64,000 bases of DNA from UA16 sp002292325 (lineage in GTDB: Bacteria; Bacteroidota; Bacteroidia; Flavobacteriales_D; Sanyastnellaceae): contig CALSRC010000001.1 of the NCBI GenBank assembly GCA_943788645.1, forward strand, positions 510,961-574,960, in the 5' to 3' direction. Position numbers and translations under genes: made by a program. This document shows, one piece after another, positions 1 to 8,872 of the stretch. The notes beneath the pieces are model-generated. The model was not told where the DNA came from. It saw only the letters and a program-made list of their open reading frames with translations, and did no database searches. Positions within the stretch are counted from its first letter, which is position 1. Each line of letters opens with the position of its first letter.

Positions 1-731
1 GTAACCCGGATGGAAATTCTTCGGTTGGCGTCGACCTCTTCGGGAGTTTTTGGTGAGGGGTAAAGTAACGCGTTCAATTCACGTGCTTCGACGGTAAGGC
101 GTCTGGAGGCCACTCCTGAGCTGACAAGGTATTCGAAGACAGCACGGGCGCGGTCCCGGCTGAAACGCTCGCTCGCTTTCAGGCTTTGATCTGTGCCTTC
201 ATACCCTATGATTGCAAGTGCCAAGGTGGGGTTGACATGGATGAATTCGAGCAAAGCTTCCAAAGCGGGCACCGAGGTAAAATATAAGTCTTGGGTGCCG
301 GGCATGAATTCTATCGCAGGGAGTGAGGTTTCCAAACCCACTTCCAAGGGTTGCAGTTGAACGGTGTCATGTGCGACTGTTGGGTCAGCAAAAATGAAAT
401 CGGCAAAAAGCATGTAGGTGGGTTCAACACAAATCCGACTGTACCTGCGGTAAGGCTCTAGCCTGAGTAGGGTATCCTTGTTGACCTGTAATTTGATCGG
501 TTTACGGGGGTTGATGCCCTCGACCGTCAATTCCACGCGCAGTAGGGCGTTGGTGGAGTGGTCAGCCACAGTCCATGTTTGTTCGACAGGATCTTCTGTG
601 ATGCTAGCACCGTCGAGCCAAGGGCTTCTTTCGACAACAAATTGAGCGTGGAACTCTTCGGTTGCGGCGCAACCTAGCGCGATGAAGAGGATGATCCGAA
701 TGAGGTTGGTATCGCGCAGCAAGGGGATCAA
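1..731 (-). CDS. OmpA-family lipoprotein, 3' end cut by window edge
   Basis: The frame stays open for about 243 codons to the window edge. The only plausible start is a TTG at 731: an in-frame stop (that of the upstream gene) lies three codons before it and no ATG is near. The N-terminus is hydrophobic and ends in a lipobox-like IALGC, so the mature protein is probably a lipoprotein. The last ~80 residues resemble an OmpA C-terminal peptidoglycan-binding domain: a helix with SRDRARAVFEYL and the terminal NRRISIRV signature. The middle is not recognised. It is the last gene of the cytochrome oxidase cluster, 9 bases after the previous stop. The stop codon lies outside the window but must be close, since OmpA domains end soon after this signature. 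Confidence 0.75.
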   Translation of the reverse strand, partial: MIPLLRDTNLIRIILFIALGCAATEEFHAQFVVERSPWLDGASITEDPVEQTWTVADHSTNALLRVELTVEGINPRKPIKLQVNKDTLLRLEPYRRYSRICVEPTYMLFADFIFADPTVAHDTVQLQPLEVGLETSLPAIEFMPGTQDLYFTSVPALEALLEFIHVNPTLALAIIGYEGTDQSLKASERFSRDRARAVFEYLVSSGVASRRLTVEARELNALLYPSPKTPEEVDANRRISIRV

Positions 732-740
732 TTTCTTCGG

Positions 741-971
741 TTAAGTGCTAGCTTTTTGCTTCCTATAAATTACGAAGAAAAGTGCAGATAACAAAATGTA
801 CGGAACGGCCATGAGATACAAAATCCCACGGTTTAATCCTGCACCAAGCCCACCATCTTCAGCGCTGTCTTCGGCCACGGCTCTGCACATCACACATTGA
901 CCCCACGCATCATGTGCCCAAAAGAGCAGGCCCAAAAGCACGAATATGGAAATAAATTGCCGGTAGCGCAT
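741..971 (-). CDS. small CxxC membrane protein of the oxidase cluster
   Basis: A 76-residue protein with an N-terminal signal or anchor segment (residues 5-24), then a QCVMCRA motif directly after the predicted cleavage site, and one further transmembrane helix (about 50-70) followed by a short basic tail. The two cysteines would face the periplasm. Small proteins of this kind follow DUF420 and SCO genes in Bacteroidota oxidase clusters; a role in copper handling or thiol chemistry for oxidase assembly is inference from this context and the CxxC. It lies 19 bases after the DUF420 gene in the same direction, so they are probably co-transcribed. Confidence 0.7.
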   Translation of the reverse strand: MRYRQFISIFVLLGLLFWAHDAWGQCVMCRAVAEDSAEDGGLGAGLNRGILYLMAVPYILLSALFFVIYRKQKAST

Positions 972-990
972 GGAATTCTCATTAACAGAT

Positions 991-1533
991 TCAGTGGGGA
1001 TAATAAGGCGAAATCATCCAATATACGATGACTCCTGTGGCAGTGACGTACAACCAAATGGGCCAGGTAATTCGCGCTAGTTTTCGGTGCTTCTCAACTT
1101 GCATACCCAATCCTCGGACGTAAGTGAAGAGCACCAATGGAATGATACCCGTAGACAAGATGATGTGCGAAATCAGGATGAACAAGTAGACCGTGCGGAT
1201 TCCTCCTTCTCCGCCAAATTTCGTTGATTCTGTTGTCAAATGGAATGCGACATAGCTCAGTAAGAACAGTACGCTCAGTGCCAATGCTGACGTCGTAAAT
1301 GCACGATGTACTCGGATGTTCTTGTTTTTGATGGCGATGAAAGCAGCGATTAAGCAACAGAATGCTGTGCCGTTAAAAAGGGCATTCAACTTGGGAAGTA
1401 CATACAATGACGCTCGTGTCTCTTCTGAGAGGCTTTCCACGGGGGGAATCAGAAACAGCAGTGCAACGGCAATTGGAATTACCACAGCCATTGTCCAAAT
1501 GAAGCGCCTTACATTACGTTCGTTGTTCATCAT
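991..1533 (-). CDS. DUF420 membrane protein
   Basis: A 180-residue integral membrane protein with five predicted helices (about 10-30, 45-65, 78-98, 118-140, 152-172). The pattern LPKLNALFNGTAFCCL early in the protein, a histidine in FLLSYVAFH and another in ILISHIILS match the DUF420 family (Bacillus YozB/CtaM relatives), which is linked to cytochrome oxidase maturation. Its start (two tandem ATG codons at 1533 and 1530) lies 3 bases downstream of the SCO stop, so the two are almost certainly translated from one mRNA. The histidines could bind heme or copper; that is inferred from the family, not shown here. Confidence 0.85.
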   Translation of the reverse strand: MMNNERNVRRFIWTMAVVIPIAVALLFLIPPVESLSEETRASLYVLPKLNALFNGTAFCCLIAAFIAIKNKNIRVHRAFTTSALALSVLFLLSYVAFHLTTESTKFGGEGGIRTVYLFILISHIILSTGIIPLVLFTYVRGLGMQVEKHRKLARITWPIWLYVTATGVIVYWMISPYYPH

Positions 1534-1536
1534 GTT

Positions 1537-2772
1537 TCATTCGTTGGTGGCCCAAAGTTGTTGGGCATCTTGTAATATTTGGTCAACCTCTTCCGTATCC
1601 GTTCCATCATAGTATCCGCGGATTCGGCCCGATTGATCGACGAGGGTGAAGACGTCGCTGTGAAAGATTCCACCTGCTGCGGTGTCACTTTCAATGGCGG
1701 TGAGAAAATAGCCTGCGCGAGCCAAGTCGAACAGGTCTTCTTTTTCACCGGTTAGGAATTTCCAGATTCGTGGATCTTGCCCTAGACGCATCCCATATTG
1801 GGAAAGTTGCTCTGGGCGGTCGAATTCGGGATCAACAGAATGACTGAGCAAGCGAATGGCGTCTTTCAATCCTCGTTGTTCAATACCGGTTTGCAATCGA
1901 GCCATTTGGCTGGACATGATGGGGCAGATGGTGGGACATCGGGTGAAGAAGAAATCGACAATTCGGATTTGCCCTAGACAATTTCGGTGTGAAAACTCCA
2001 AACTGTCTTCATCGAGCAAGGCAAAAGGAGGCACCGTGTGCCCTTCAGGCCCAAGGACGGGCAAGGGCGGTAATTCAGTCAATGCTTCGCGAATTTTTCG
2101 CTTTTCGTAGGCAGCTTCATCCATTTCTTTTTGCAGGAGAGCGATGTCCTCCACTGCATCCTTGATCGCATCTTCGGATGCAGCATGGTAAACACCGCGC
2201 AGGTAACCTTCGTCATCGACGAGCCACAGGGTGGCAATGTTATTGGGCTCACTCGGATCACGCTCAATCATGAAGGAAGCGGCAATGACATCATCGATTT
2301 GAGATTGATTCCCGGTCAAAAACTGCCATTTCCCTTTAAAGCCATTGTAGCGGGTATTGCGTTCAACATATTCTGCAAGGACTTCGGGCGTGTCGTGTTC
2401 GGTGTCTAAGGTGAAACAAACGGTGGTGATATCGCTTTCATCTCGGTACCGAAAATTAGGCCAAAGCAATTGTTTGGTCATCTGTGCAACGTGCGGAGCA
2501 TTGGTGGCGAAGAAAGCGGCCAACCAAACTTGACCTTCAAGCGCTGACGATTCGAAAGGCTCGCCGTTGTGATTGATCAGCGTAAAAGGCTCGACACGCT
2601 GTGCACCTTCCTTAGTGCCTTCGACCGGTCCTTCTTCGGTGAAATAAGGAAGGGTATTGAAGTGGTGTTCTCCATCGATTCCCAGCACCAGAAGGCCAAT
2701 TAAAGGCAAGGCAAACATGATCCCTGAAAGGACCGCATATTTTTTAAATGTAGTGGCGAGCGTCGATTTCAC
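1537..2772 (-). CDS. SCO family copper chaperone with tandem thioredoxin-fold domains
   Basis: The 411-residue product starts at a GTG (2772) and has an N-terminal membrane anchor (about 10-32). Bacterial SCO proteins are usually 200-240 residues; this one has two SCO-like halves. The C-terminal half (about 245-405) carries the copper site: FFFTRCPTICPIMSSQM with the CxxxC pair, and the distal histidine in GGIFHSDVF. The N-terminal half (about 60-215) has the same fold pattern, but the aligned site reads FFATNAPHVAQM, with both cysteines replaced by alanine, so it should not bind copper. SCO proteins load or reduce the CuA centre of cytochrome c oxidase, which fits the neighbouring cox genes. 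Confidence 0.88.
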   Translation of the reverse strand: MKSTLATTFKKYAVLSGIMFALPLIGLLVLGIDGEHHFNTLPYFTEEGPVEGTKEGAQRVEPFTLINHNGEPFESSALEGQVWLAAFFATNAPHVAQMTKQLLWPNFRYRDESDITTVCFTLDTEHDTPEVLAEYVERNTRYNGFKGKWQFLTGNQSQIDDVIAASFMIERDPSEPNNIATLWLVDDEGYLRGVYHAASEDAIKDAVEDIALLQKEMDEAAYEKRKIREALTELPPLPVLGPEGHTVPPFALLDEDSLEFSHRNCLGQIRIVDFFFTRCPTICPIMSSQMARLQTGIEQRGLKDAIRLLSHSVDPEFDRPEQLSQYGMRLGQDPRIWKFLTGEKEDLFDLARAGYFLTAIESDTAAGGIFHSDVFTLVDQSGRIRGYYDGTDTEEVDQILQDAQQLWATNE

Positions 2773-2831
2773 GACATTAAAACCGCTGAGCGGACACGAA
2801 GTTCACTCCCAGAGCAAGTCATACCGGTGCG

Positions 2832-3209
2832 TTAATGGAAGTTATTGAAGGACATAAGGTGTCCGAACCCTTCCGTTATCGCAATGAATAGTAAGTATCC
2901 AATGAACAACATATACGGAGCCAATACGACTTTTTTCAGGTTGCTTCGCTCATCCCCCAGGTGCATAAATACCAGAACGATGTAAGCAGCTTTCACAATT
3001 GTGAGGACAATGAAAGTCCATTTGATCATGGACCAAGTGAACGTCTCAGAGCGCTTGAAGAAGACTCCCATGAAGACTTCGACCGTTGTTAAAAGGGTCA
3101 GGATCACCGTTACCTTCCAAATATTCTTTCGAATTTTCACTCCATCTTCCTCGCTGTGGTGCGCATTGAGTGAGTAGCTGTCGTTAACAATGAGATCGTC
3201 TCGTTCCAT
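2832..3209 (-). CDS. cytochrome c oxidase subunit IV (caa3/prokaryotic type)
   Basis: A 125-residue protein beginning MERDDL. The open frame extends to 3269, but that would overlap the end of the subunit III gene by 29 bases, so the ATG at 3209 is preferred. Three transmembrane helices are visible (about 32-51, 60-82, 95-113). The segment KAAYIVLVFMHLGDE is the hallmark of the COX4/CtaF-like family, in which the conserved FMHL lies at the end of helix 2. It is a small accessory subunit of the heme-copper oxidase in the inner membrane. It lies between coxIII and the SCO gene, as in other Bacteroidota. Confidence 0.9.
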   Translation of the reverse strand: MERDDLIVNDSYSLNAHHSEEDGVKIRKNIWKVTVILTLLTTVEVFMGVFFKRSETFTWSMIKWTFIVLTIVKAAYIVLVFMHLGDERSNLKKVVLAPYMLFIGYLLFIAITEGFGHLMSFNNFH

Positions 3210-3240
3210 GGTATTGAGTTCCTGTGATTGGAGCAGCGGA

Positions 3241-4221
3241 TTAAACCAAGTAGAAGAAGGTGAATACAAAGACCCAGACCAAGTCTACAAAGTGCCAGTA
3301 GAGCCCTACTTTTTCTACCATTTCGTAATGCCTTCTTCGCTCAAAGACACCTTGGATGGCCATGATGAAAATGATGATGTTGATCACTACGCCCGAAAAG
3401 ACGTGAAACCCGTGAAACCCCGTGATGAAGAAGAAGAAATTCGCGTAGGATTGCTGAATGCCGTATTCGTTGTCGTGCATGTTCGCACCAAATGAGAACG
3501 TCGATGAACGTGCATTCCACAGTTTCATCGCTTCATCGCCGCTCACGTGCGACTCGTTTTCGATGTACTTATTCAATGTCAATGCGTGCAATTCAGCTTC
3601 ATGCGAATGTTCGCCGATTTCTACCAATTTCACACCGTGATCACTGTCAACCAGGGAAATGTTTGGGGATCCTTCCAGCCATGGCTCTGCCAAATGACCG
3701 AAGTGTTGGTCCATGTAAACGGCATCTCCCTTCGTCAGGTTGAAGGCCTGTCCGTCGTCTGAGGTCACCGACACATTCTCGGCCAACAAAAACGACCCTC
3801 CACTGCCGTGAATAAAGTGCGACCACTCCCAAGCTTGAGAACCCAGAAAGAAAAATCCTCCGATGATGGTCAGTCCCATCCAACGTATCACACCGGATTT
3901 ATCGTTGCGGTGTCCGGACTCAACTGCCAGAACCATGGTGACCGAGGAGACAATGAGGATGAAAGTCATCAATGCGACATAAATCAAGGGGTATTGTCCA
4001 TCCAATCCCGGAAGTGCTCGGAAGACCTGTTCACCAATGGGCCAGGCGTCCTCGCTGCTGGCTCGGACGAATCCATAGGCCGTTAACAACCCTCCGAACG
4101 TCAAAGCGTCCGAAACCAGGAAGTACCACATCATCATCTTCCCATAGCTGACGCTAAATGGAGATTGACCTCCTCCCCACAGTTCTTCTTTCGAAATGGC
4201 TTTTGATGCTTCTCCGCCCAT
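3241..4221 (-). CDS. cytochrome c oxidase subunit III (long form)
   Basis: A 326-residue heme-copper oxidase subunit III. N-terminal SVSYGKMMMWYFLVSDALTF and C-terminal FFFFITGFHGFHVFSGV and GLYWHFVDLVWVFVF are family signatures, the latter two containing the conserved histidines and the WHFVD motif. About six or seven helices are predicted. A hydrophilic stretch of roughly 100 residues (about 125-230) between membrane segments is typical of the long Bacteroidota form. Subunit III stabilises the catalytic core; subunits I and II are not in this window. It is the second of two adjacent subunit III genes, separated from the first by 105 bases. Confidence 0.93.
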   Translation of the reverse strand: MGGEASKAISKEELWGGGQSPFSVSYGKMMMWYFLVSDALTFGGLLTAYGFVRASSEDAWPIGEQVFRALPGLDGQYPLIYVALMTFILIVSSVTMVLAVESGHRNDKSGVIRWMGLTIIGGFFFLGSQAWEWSHFIHGSGGSFLLAENVSVTSDDGQAFNLTKGDAVYMDQHFGHLAEPWLEGSPNISLVDSDHGVKLVEIGEHSHEAELHALTLNKYIENESHVSGDEAMKLWNARSSTFSFGANMHDNEYGIQQSYANFFFFITGFHGFHVFSGVVINIIIFIMAIQGVFERRRHYEMVEKVGLYWHFVDLVWVFVFTFFYLV

Positions 4222-4326
4222 GACTACAATTTGGCCGCAAATTTATGCAATGAAGGCCAATGAAACCACTTTTTCTGCTTCGGAGAAACAATCAAATGGG
4301 CAAACGGTTCACGTACTGCCTGGTTT

Positions 4327-5124
4327 TCAATTCATGAAGAACAAAAACGCGAAGAGGTAAAGCCAAAGCACGCCCATGAAATGCCAGTAAATACTAAGCG
4401 ATTCCAGGCGAACAACGTCACCGGAGTGAATGGTTCCCAAGGCCACGCGAATGCCGTTCACTACGAGGTACACAAATCCAAACGTGAGGTGCAGAATGTG
4501 GACGGCAATCAGTGCCCAGAGGTAGCCCCCTCCTGAGTTGGATGTTCGTGCAACATCTCGTGTGATTGGCCGCACCAATAAATCGTCATTGGCGGCGTAA
4601 AACTCTTTGCGCTCAGCGCTGTAAAGGATGGGTTCTCCGTTGCGATGCACTTCATAATCATCACCATAAACGGCTCCACTCTCCATGATGGCTTCAATGC
4701 TGTTCCATCGGTAGGCATTCATTCCAGATTCGTGTTCGCTGACGGACCATCCCATTCCCAAATCCGAGAGATTCCTCCATCCTTCTGCCTGGCTTACCGT
4801 AAATCCAATGCCCAACGCAAGGGTGAGACCCAGTGCCACGAGTGTTTTGGTTTTTTCATTTTGTCGCATCCATCGAATGCTCAACCAGAGGGTAATGGAT
4901 GATAAAACGAGCAGCACATTGGACATCCAAAAAGCAGAAGTAGCGAAGGCGTGCACCCAGTATTGCCCCATGTTTGAGACGATATAGGCACTCGTAAATC
5001 CTGCAAATAGCATGACGACTGCAAAAACGATGAAGTACATCAACATCTTTTTTGTTCGCTCTCGGACAGCCGGTTCATGGCCTTCGAATACGTCGCGCTT
5101 GGTGGTGGGAGTGGCTTCAGACAT
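4327..5124 (-). CDS. heme-copper oxidase subunit III (short form)
   Basis: A 265-residue protein starting MSEATPTTKRD at 5124; the open frame runs to 5181, but those extra codons overlap ctaB. Helices are visible from MLMYFIVFAVVMLFAG onwards. The C-terminal pair GGGYLWALIAVHILHLTFGF and SIYWHFMGVLWLYLF carries the conserved histidine and WHF motifs of subunit III. A soluble insert of about 80 residues (about 125-205) precedes them. A pair of subunit III-type genes is normal in Bacteroidota caa3 clusters. Its start is 7 bases after the ctaB stop, so it is part of the same transcription unit. Confidence 0.92.
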   Translation of the reverse strand: MSEATPTTKRDVFEGHEPAVRERTKKMLMYFIVFAVVMLFAGFTSAYIVSNMGQYWVHAFATSAFWMSNVLLVLSSITLWLSIRWMRQNEKTKTLVALGLTLALGIGFTVSQAEGWRNLSDLGMGWSVSEHESGMNAYRWNSIEAIMESGAVYGDDYEVHRNGEPILYSAERKEFYAANDDLLVRPITRDVARTSNSGGGYLWALIAVHILHLTFGFVYLVVNGIRVALGTIHSGDVVRLESLSIYWHFMGVLWLYLFAFLFFMN

Positions 5125-5131
5125 GCTCCAA

Positions 5132-5983
5132 TTAAATTTTATCGAGTACGTAAGAGATTTGAACGATGGGCAGGTAGGCAAACGACATGAACATCAATTG
5201 CCGTGCATATTTGCTGTCGAGTGTCCGGTACAATTTCCATGCTGGGATCAGAAATAAAATGCCGCAAGCGATGGCCACGACAAGTGCGATGTTGCCGACC
5301 ATCGGAGACCCCGTCGGCAGCGCCCAGGGCAAGAGAGAGGCGGGGATGCAAAACGCTGTATACAGGAGGATTTGCCAGGCACTTTCTCGCGTGCGACCCT
5401 CCCGAAACGGCAGCATATGATAGCCTACCTTCTGGTAATCGTCGTGTGCGAGCCAAGCAATGGCCCAAAAGTGAGGAAACTGCCACATGAATTGAACAGC
5501 GAACAAGGTGCCAGGTTCAATTCCAAAGTCTCCTGTTGCCGCGACATACCCAATCATGGGTGCAAGGGCCCCTGGGAAGGCCCCGACAAACACGCTCAGT
5601 GTGGATTTGCTTTTGAGGGGGGTGTAGATGAATGCATAGCTCACCAGGGCCGCAACACCGAGCCATCCGCTCAATGGATTGAGCGCAAAAAGGCTGGTCA
5701 GCCCGATGGCTGCGGCGATTGTGCTGTATAACCAGGCCTGCCAAGTCTGCATCCTGCCCGTGGGCAGCGGCCTTCCTGAGGTACGGTCCATGATGCCGTC
5801 TACACGTTTTTCAATGATTTGATTCAATCCATTGGACGCGCCTGTGAGCAGATATCCGCCGACGAGCAGCAACATGAAGCTCTTCAGGTCAAGTGAGTCC
5901 ACTGCCATAAACCAGCCTAAGATGGCGGACATGACAACGAAAAAACCCAACCGTACTTTGAATAATGCTGCGATGTCTCTCAT
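5132..5983 (-). CDS. ctaB: protoheme IX farnesyltransferase
   Basis: A UbiA-superfamily prenyltransferase of 283 residues that converts heme B to heme O for the oxidase. The start is taken at ATG 5983 (MRDIAALFK); a TTG 24 bases upstream would also be open. The first Asp-rich motif is seen as NQIIEKRVDGIMDRTSGRPL (N-x6-VD-x2-MDRT) at about 75-95, with a second loop HDDYQKVGYHMLP near 195-208. Eight or nine transmembrane helices are predicted. It lies upstream of the two coxIII genes, the usual Bacteroidota arrangement, and is probably an early gene of the oxidase operon. Confidence 0.95.
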   Translation of the reverse strand: MRDIAALFKVRLGFFVVMSAILGWFMAVDSLDLKSFMLLLVGGYLLTGASNGLNQIIEKRVDGIMDRTSGRPLPTGRMQTWQAWLYSTIAAAIGLTSLFALNPLSGWLGVAALVSYAFIYTPLKSKSTLSVFVGAFPGALAPMIGYVAATGDFGIEPGTLFAVQFMWQFPHFWAIAWLAHDDYQKVGYHMLPFREGRTRESAWQILLYTAFCIPASLLPWALPTGSPMVGNIALVVAIACGILFLIPAWKLYRTLDSKYARQLMFMSFAYLPIVQISYVLDKI

Positions 5984-6034
5984 GCTTTGCTGGGAATTGG
6001 AGCGCAAAATTACGCCGCAGCGCGGGATATCACA

Positions 6035-7606
6035 TCACCAATTGCGCTCTTCAAGGACGCGGTTTAACCGGATTCCGATTTCCATACGCCACCAATTGGA
6101 TTGGATCAGTGAACCGTCCATCCGGTTTTGCATGACGCGGAGAAACAATTGTTGGCCTTCAAGCTGAGGAATTTCGTATCCTAAATCCGCCCAAAAGAGA
6201 CGTTGATCGACCACGTCCGTTTCACCAGCTCCTTCACCCCCGTCCCACATCAACTCCACACCATAATCTGCTGGTCGTGTGATGTAAGAAAGCAGGGGGT
6301 CAGCACCAATGCTGAAGCTGGGGACCTTGTCCAATGCGACCTGTTCATCGACGCCTTGACGGCGTAACACCAATGCGGCATGGGCAGACCACCGGTTTTT
6401 GTCCCAACGAACGTGAAGGCGCCCTTCGGCGAAATTGCTTCCGGCAGGGTGAGCGAGGGGTTGGCGATTATGTGTCCATGACTGCGCAGGTGAAGCGTGG
6501 GAGTAAGTATAGGGTCTCACGGCGCACCCTTCGAGGACAACGCCCCAAGCTTCATTGCTACTGCGCCATGACGCTGAACCCAACAATCCCCATTTGTTGG
6601 CCCACCATTGGTCGGGATTGAAGAGTTCACTGACGACCAGTTCATCCAACATCAATTGGCCATAAAACCGCAGTTGGTCATTTGCCCAAAGCGGAATGTA
6701 GGTCAAGGCGGCACCAATGAGTGCATTGTCGGCTGATCCAAGCGCGTATTCGGCTGGTCGAAAAGCGATAACGGGGATGGCATACGCTGCTTCAAATCGT
6801 TGGGTATACCCAGAATCGTTGCCCAGCCAGGTCACTCCACCGAATAGGCTTCCCTTCCAACTTGATGAGATATGGGCGTCGATGGTGTGGGCAGCGAGCC
6901 AACTGCTTCGCTTGTTCACGTACGTTCCGGGGCTGAACTGGCCAGAACCTGGAAAATCTGGCGGACTGCCTACACTGCGGTGCATCGTCCGAGCGATCAG
7001 GTGAGTGTATTCGATTCGCTCAGTCTGTATGTGGATCCGAGCAGAGGGAAGTGGGGCGGCCTGGCGATCCAGCCAGAGTGATCTCCAGCCGTGTCCCCAG
7101 TGATGCCGACGGTTGCCTGCTTCAAGGGAAACGGAAGGGCTGACTTGGTAATTTATCGAGCCAACACCGCGGAGCAAGGCATTATCTGTTTGGTTGGGGT
7201 TCCATGCCCAGCCCATTCCATCCCATGTCCCCCATTGCCAGGCTTCATTCCAATCGTCCTCCTGCACCCCCGCTACGCGCGAATGCTCTAACATGCCAGA
7301 ACTGCTCCAGCGGCCCAGCTGCCAGGTCCATGTCATTCCCAATTGCCATCCAACCCCACCTGCAGAGGGCGCACTCAGCCATGGCCCTCGCAACGTTGCT
7401 CCCGGGCTGTATTGCAGTGTGCCGTAACCCGAAATTTCCAGTGATTGGGATGTGTCGCGGGCCATGGGACGAGGCCAGATGCTCGGGGATTCAGGTTGCC
7501 ATGCTCCGATTCTCCATTCGGAATTGAGCGGTTCTTGGCCATGCAAGGAGCCGATGGTAATGACAGTGAATAAAAGGAAACCAATGAAGGAATCGGGCCG
7601 AATCAT
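6035..7606 (-). CDS. Wzi-like outer-membrane beta-barrel protein
   Basis: A 523-residue protein with a signal peptide (about 1-23, cleaved after SLHG) and alternating-hydrophobicity strands rich in W, Y and G, as in an outer-membrane barrel. NRRHHWGHGWRSLWL followed by IEYTHLIARTMHR resembles the core of the capsule-assembly Wzi family (G-x-hhxGxGxRSLxL then a Y-strand). Wzi-type proteins anchor surface polysaccharide. A second, similar barrel lies at 8873-10348, with a phosphosugar transferase between them. Family assignment is by pattern only; a generic uncharacterised OM barrel is the alternative. Confidence 0.65.
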   Translation of the reverse strand: MIRPDSFIGFLLFTVITIGSLHGQEPLNSEWRIGAWQPESPSIWPRPMARDTSQSLEISGYGTLQYSPGATLRGPWLSAPSAGGVGWQLGMTWTWQLGRWSSSGMLEHSRVAGVQEDDWNEAWQWGTWDGMGWAWNPNQTDNALLRGVGSINYQVSPSVSLEAGNRRHHWGHGWRSLWLDRQAAPLPSARIHIQTERIEYTHLIARTMHRSVGSPPDFPGSGQFSPGTYVNKRSSWLAAHTIDAHISSSWKGSLFGGVTWLGNDSGYTQRFEAAYAIPVIAFRPAEYALGSADNALIGAALTYIPLWANDQLRFYGQLMLDELVVSELFNPDQWWANKWGLLGSASWRSSNEAWGVVLEGCAVRPYTYSHASPAQSWTHNRQPLAHPAGSNFAEGRLHVRWDKNRWSAHAALVLRRQGVDEQVALDKVPSFSIGADPLLSYITRPADYGVELMWDGGEGAGETDVVDQRLFWADLGYEIPQLEGQQLFLRVMQNRMDGSLIQSNWWRMEIGIRLNRVLEERNW

Positions 7607-7621
7607 TGCGGCAAGGTACGA

Positions 7622-8770
7622 TTAAGCGACAGCAGATTCGTTTTCGCTTTTCTTTTCTTCGTGTTGGGCCTCTTTGAGCACTCGGTCGCGGTGCTCGGCC
7701 AACTTTTGCTCTCCTCTCGTTCTCCATAGAACAGGAAAAAACCAAGCAAAAGCGAAGACAAACAATCCAATGAACATCCCTTCTTCGCCGAGCTTTGGGT
7801 AGATGTATGGTTTTGACCAAGCAAGTCCGGTAATAACCAACGTGAAGATGTATACAAAAATAGCCGTTTGTCCGTGGTTCCGATTTGACATCATCAGTCG
7901 ATGATGCAGGTGATTTCGGTCGGGATGAAACGGAGAAATTCCACGTACGGCTCGCAAGAAAAACACACGCATCGTGTCGACCAGCGGGTATGCCAAAATA
8001 CTCATCGCAAGAATGGGCTTAGAAAGCTGTGCCCAGGACTCCGGGACGTATTCTTGTGGAGTGTTTATGACTTGTGTGGCCATGGCGTAAGCCACCACGC
8101 CAACGAGCAATGAACCACAGTCTCCTAGGAAAATCCGGGCAGGAGTGAAATTGAACACTAAAAATCCCGTCATCGCTCCTGCCATGGTAAATGCCACCAA
8201 AGCCATGGTCGGCTGTTCTGTTTGCATCAACCATAAACCAAATGCCGACATGGCAATTATAGTGTATCCTCCAACCAAACCATCGACGCCATCAATGAGG
8301 TTCATCGCGTTGACAACAACGATGTAAACAAAAAGGGAGAAAATTGTGGAAAGCCCTTCCGGAAGGGCTTCAACACCAAAAAGACCTCCAAATGAATGGA
8401 TGCGAAAATCGCCAATCGCCACGAGGAGAAAACCGATGAAGATGTGCACCAAAAGTTTTTTCGCAGCTGAGATTCCGACGATGTCATCTTTCAATCCCAT
8501 GAAGAAGATAGCGATGCAGCTAGCTGCGAGAACCGATCCAGACTTGAACGTTTCTGGAGAGGGATTATCGCTAAGGGCCATCCAGAAATAGACATTGAAG
8601 AAGAGGGCGATGAAAATCATGATTCCACCTACCGTTGGGACACTTTGCCGATGGATTTTTCGGGGGTCTTCCGGCTCATCCATTAATCGTTTTAGTTTGG
8701 CAACCTTGATGATGGTAGGCATCCCAAAAAGAACGATAAAAAACCCGGTTATGGCGACTAAAAGCATCAT
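7622..8770 (-). CDS. undecaprenyl-phosphate sugar-1-phosphate transferase (WecA/TagO/MraY family)
   Basis: A 382-residue polytopic protein with about ten or eleven helices. The family motifs are all present: NAMNLIDGVDGLVGG (catalytic Asp region, about 158-172), IFLGDCGSLLVG (about 214-225) and HPDRNHLHHRLM (about 280-291), the last being the WecA/TagO-type cytoplasmic HxxxH loop that separates this group from MraY. It would start a polysaccharide or O-antigen unit by moving a HexNAc-1-P from UDP-sugar to undecaprenyl phosphate. The long basic/acidic C-terminal tail (about 350-382) is non-membrane. A promoter-like pair precedes the gene. Flanking Wzi-like and fucose genes fit a role in surface glycans. 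Confidence 0.9.
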   Translation of the reverse strand: MMLLVAITGFFIVLFGMPTIIKVAKLKRLMDEPEDPRKIHRQSVPTVGGIMIFIALFFNVYFWMALSDNPSPETFKSGSVLAASCIAIFFMGLKDDIVGISAAKKLLVHIFIGFLLVAIGDFRIHSFGGLFGVEALPEGLSTIFSLFVYIVVVNAMNLIDGVDGLVGGYTIIAMSAFGLWLMQTEQPTMALVAFTMAGAMTGFLVFNFTPARIFLGDCGSLLVGVVAYAMATQVINTPQEYVPESWAQLSKPILAMSILAYPLVDTMRVFFLRAVRGISPFHPDRNHLHHRLMMSNRNHGQTAIFVYIFTLVITGLAWSKPYIYPKLGEEGMFIGLFVFAFAWFFPVLWRTRGEQKLAEHRDRVLKEAQHEEKKSENESAVA

Positions 8771-8790
8771 TCGACCGCTAAATTAATGAT

Positions 8791-8820
8791 AAATCTTAAG
8801 AATCACGCATTTAATGCAAA
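8791..8820 (-). promoter_or_regulatory. candidate Bacteroidota promoter upstream of the WecA-like gene
   Basis: On the minus strand TTTG (8817-8820) is followed after 18 bases by TAAGATTT (8791-8798), near the Bacteroidota consensus TTTG-N(17-21)-TAnnTTTG. The element ends about 20 bases before the ATG at 8770, in the 102-base gap after the second Wzi-like gene. The -7 box is imperfect, so this is tentative. Confidence 0.35.
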
Positions 8821-8872
8821 CAACATGTGCATCATGACCTGTTCATAAGTCGGTTGGAGGTCGGTCACCCGA

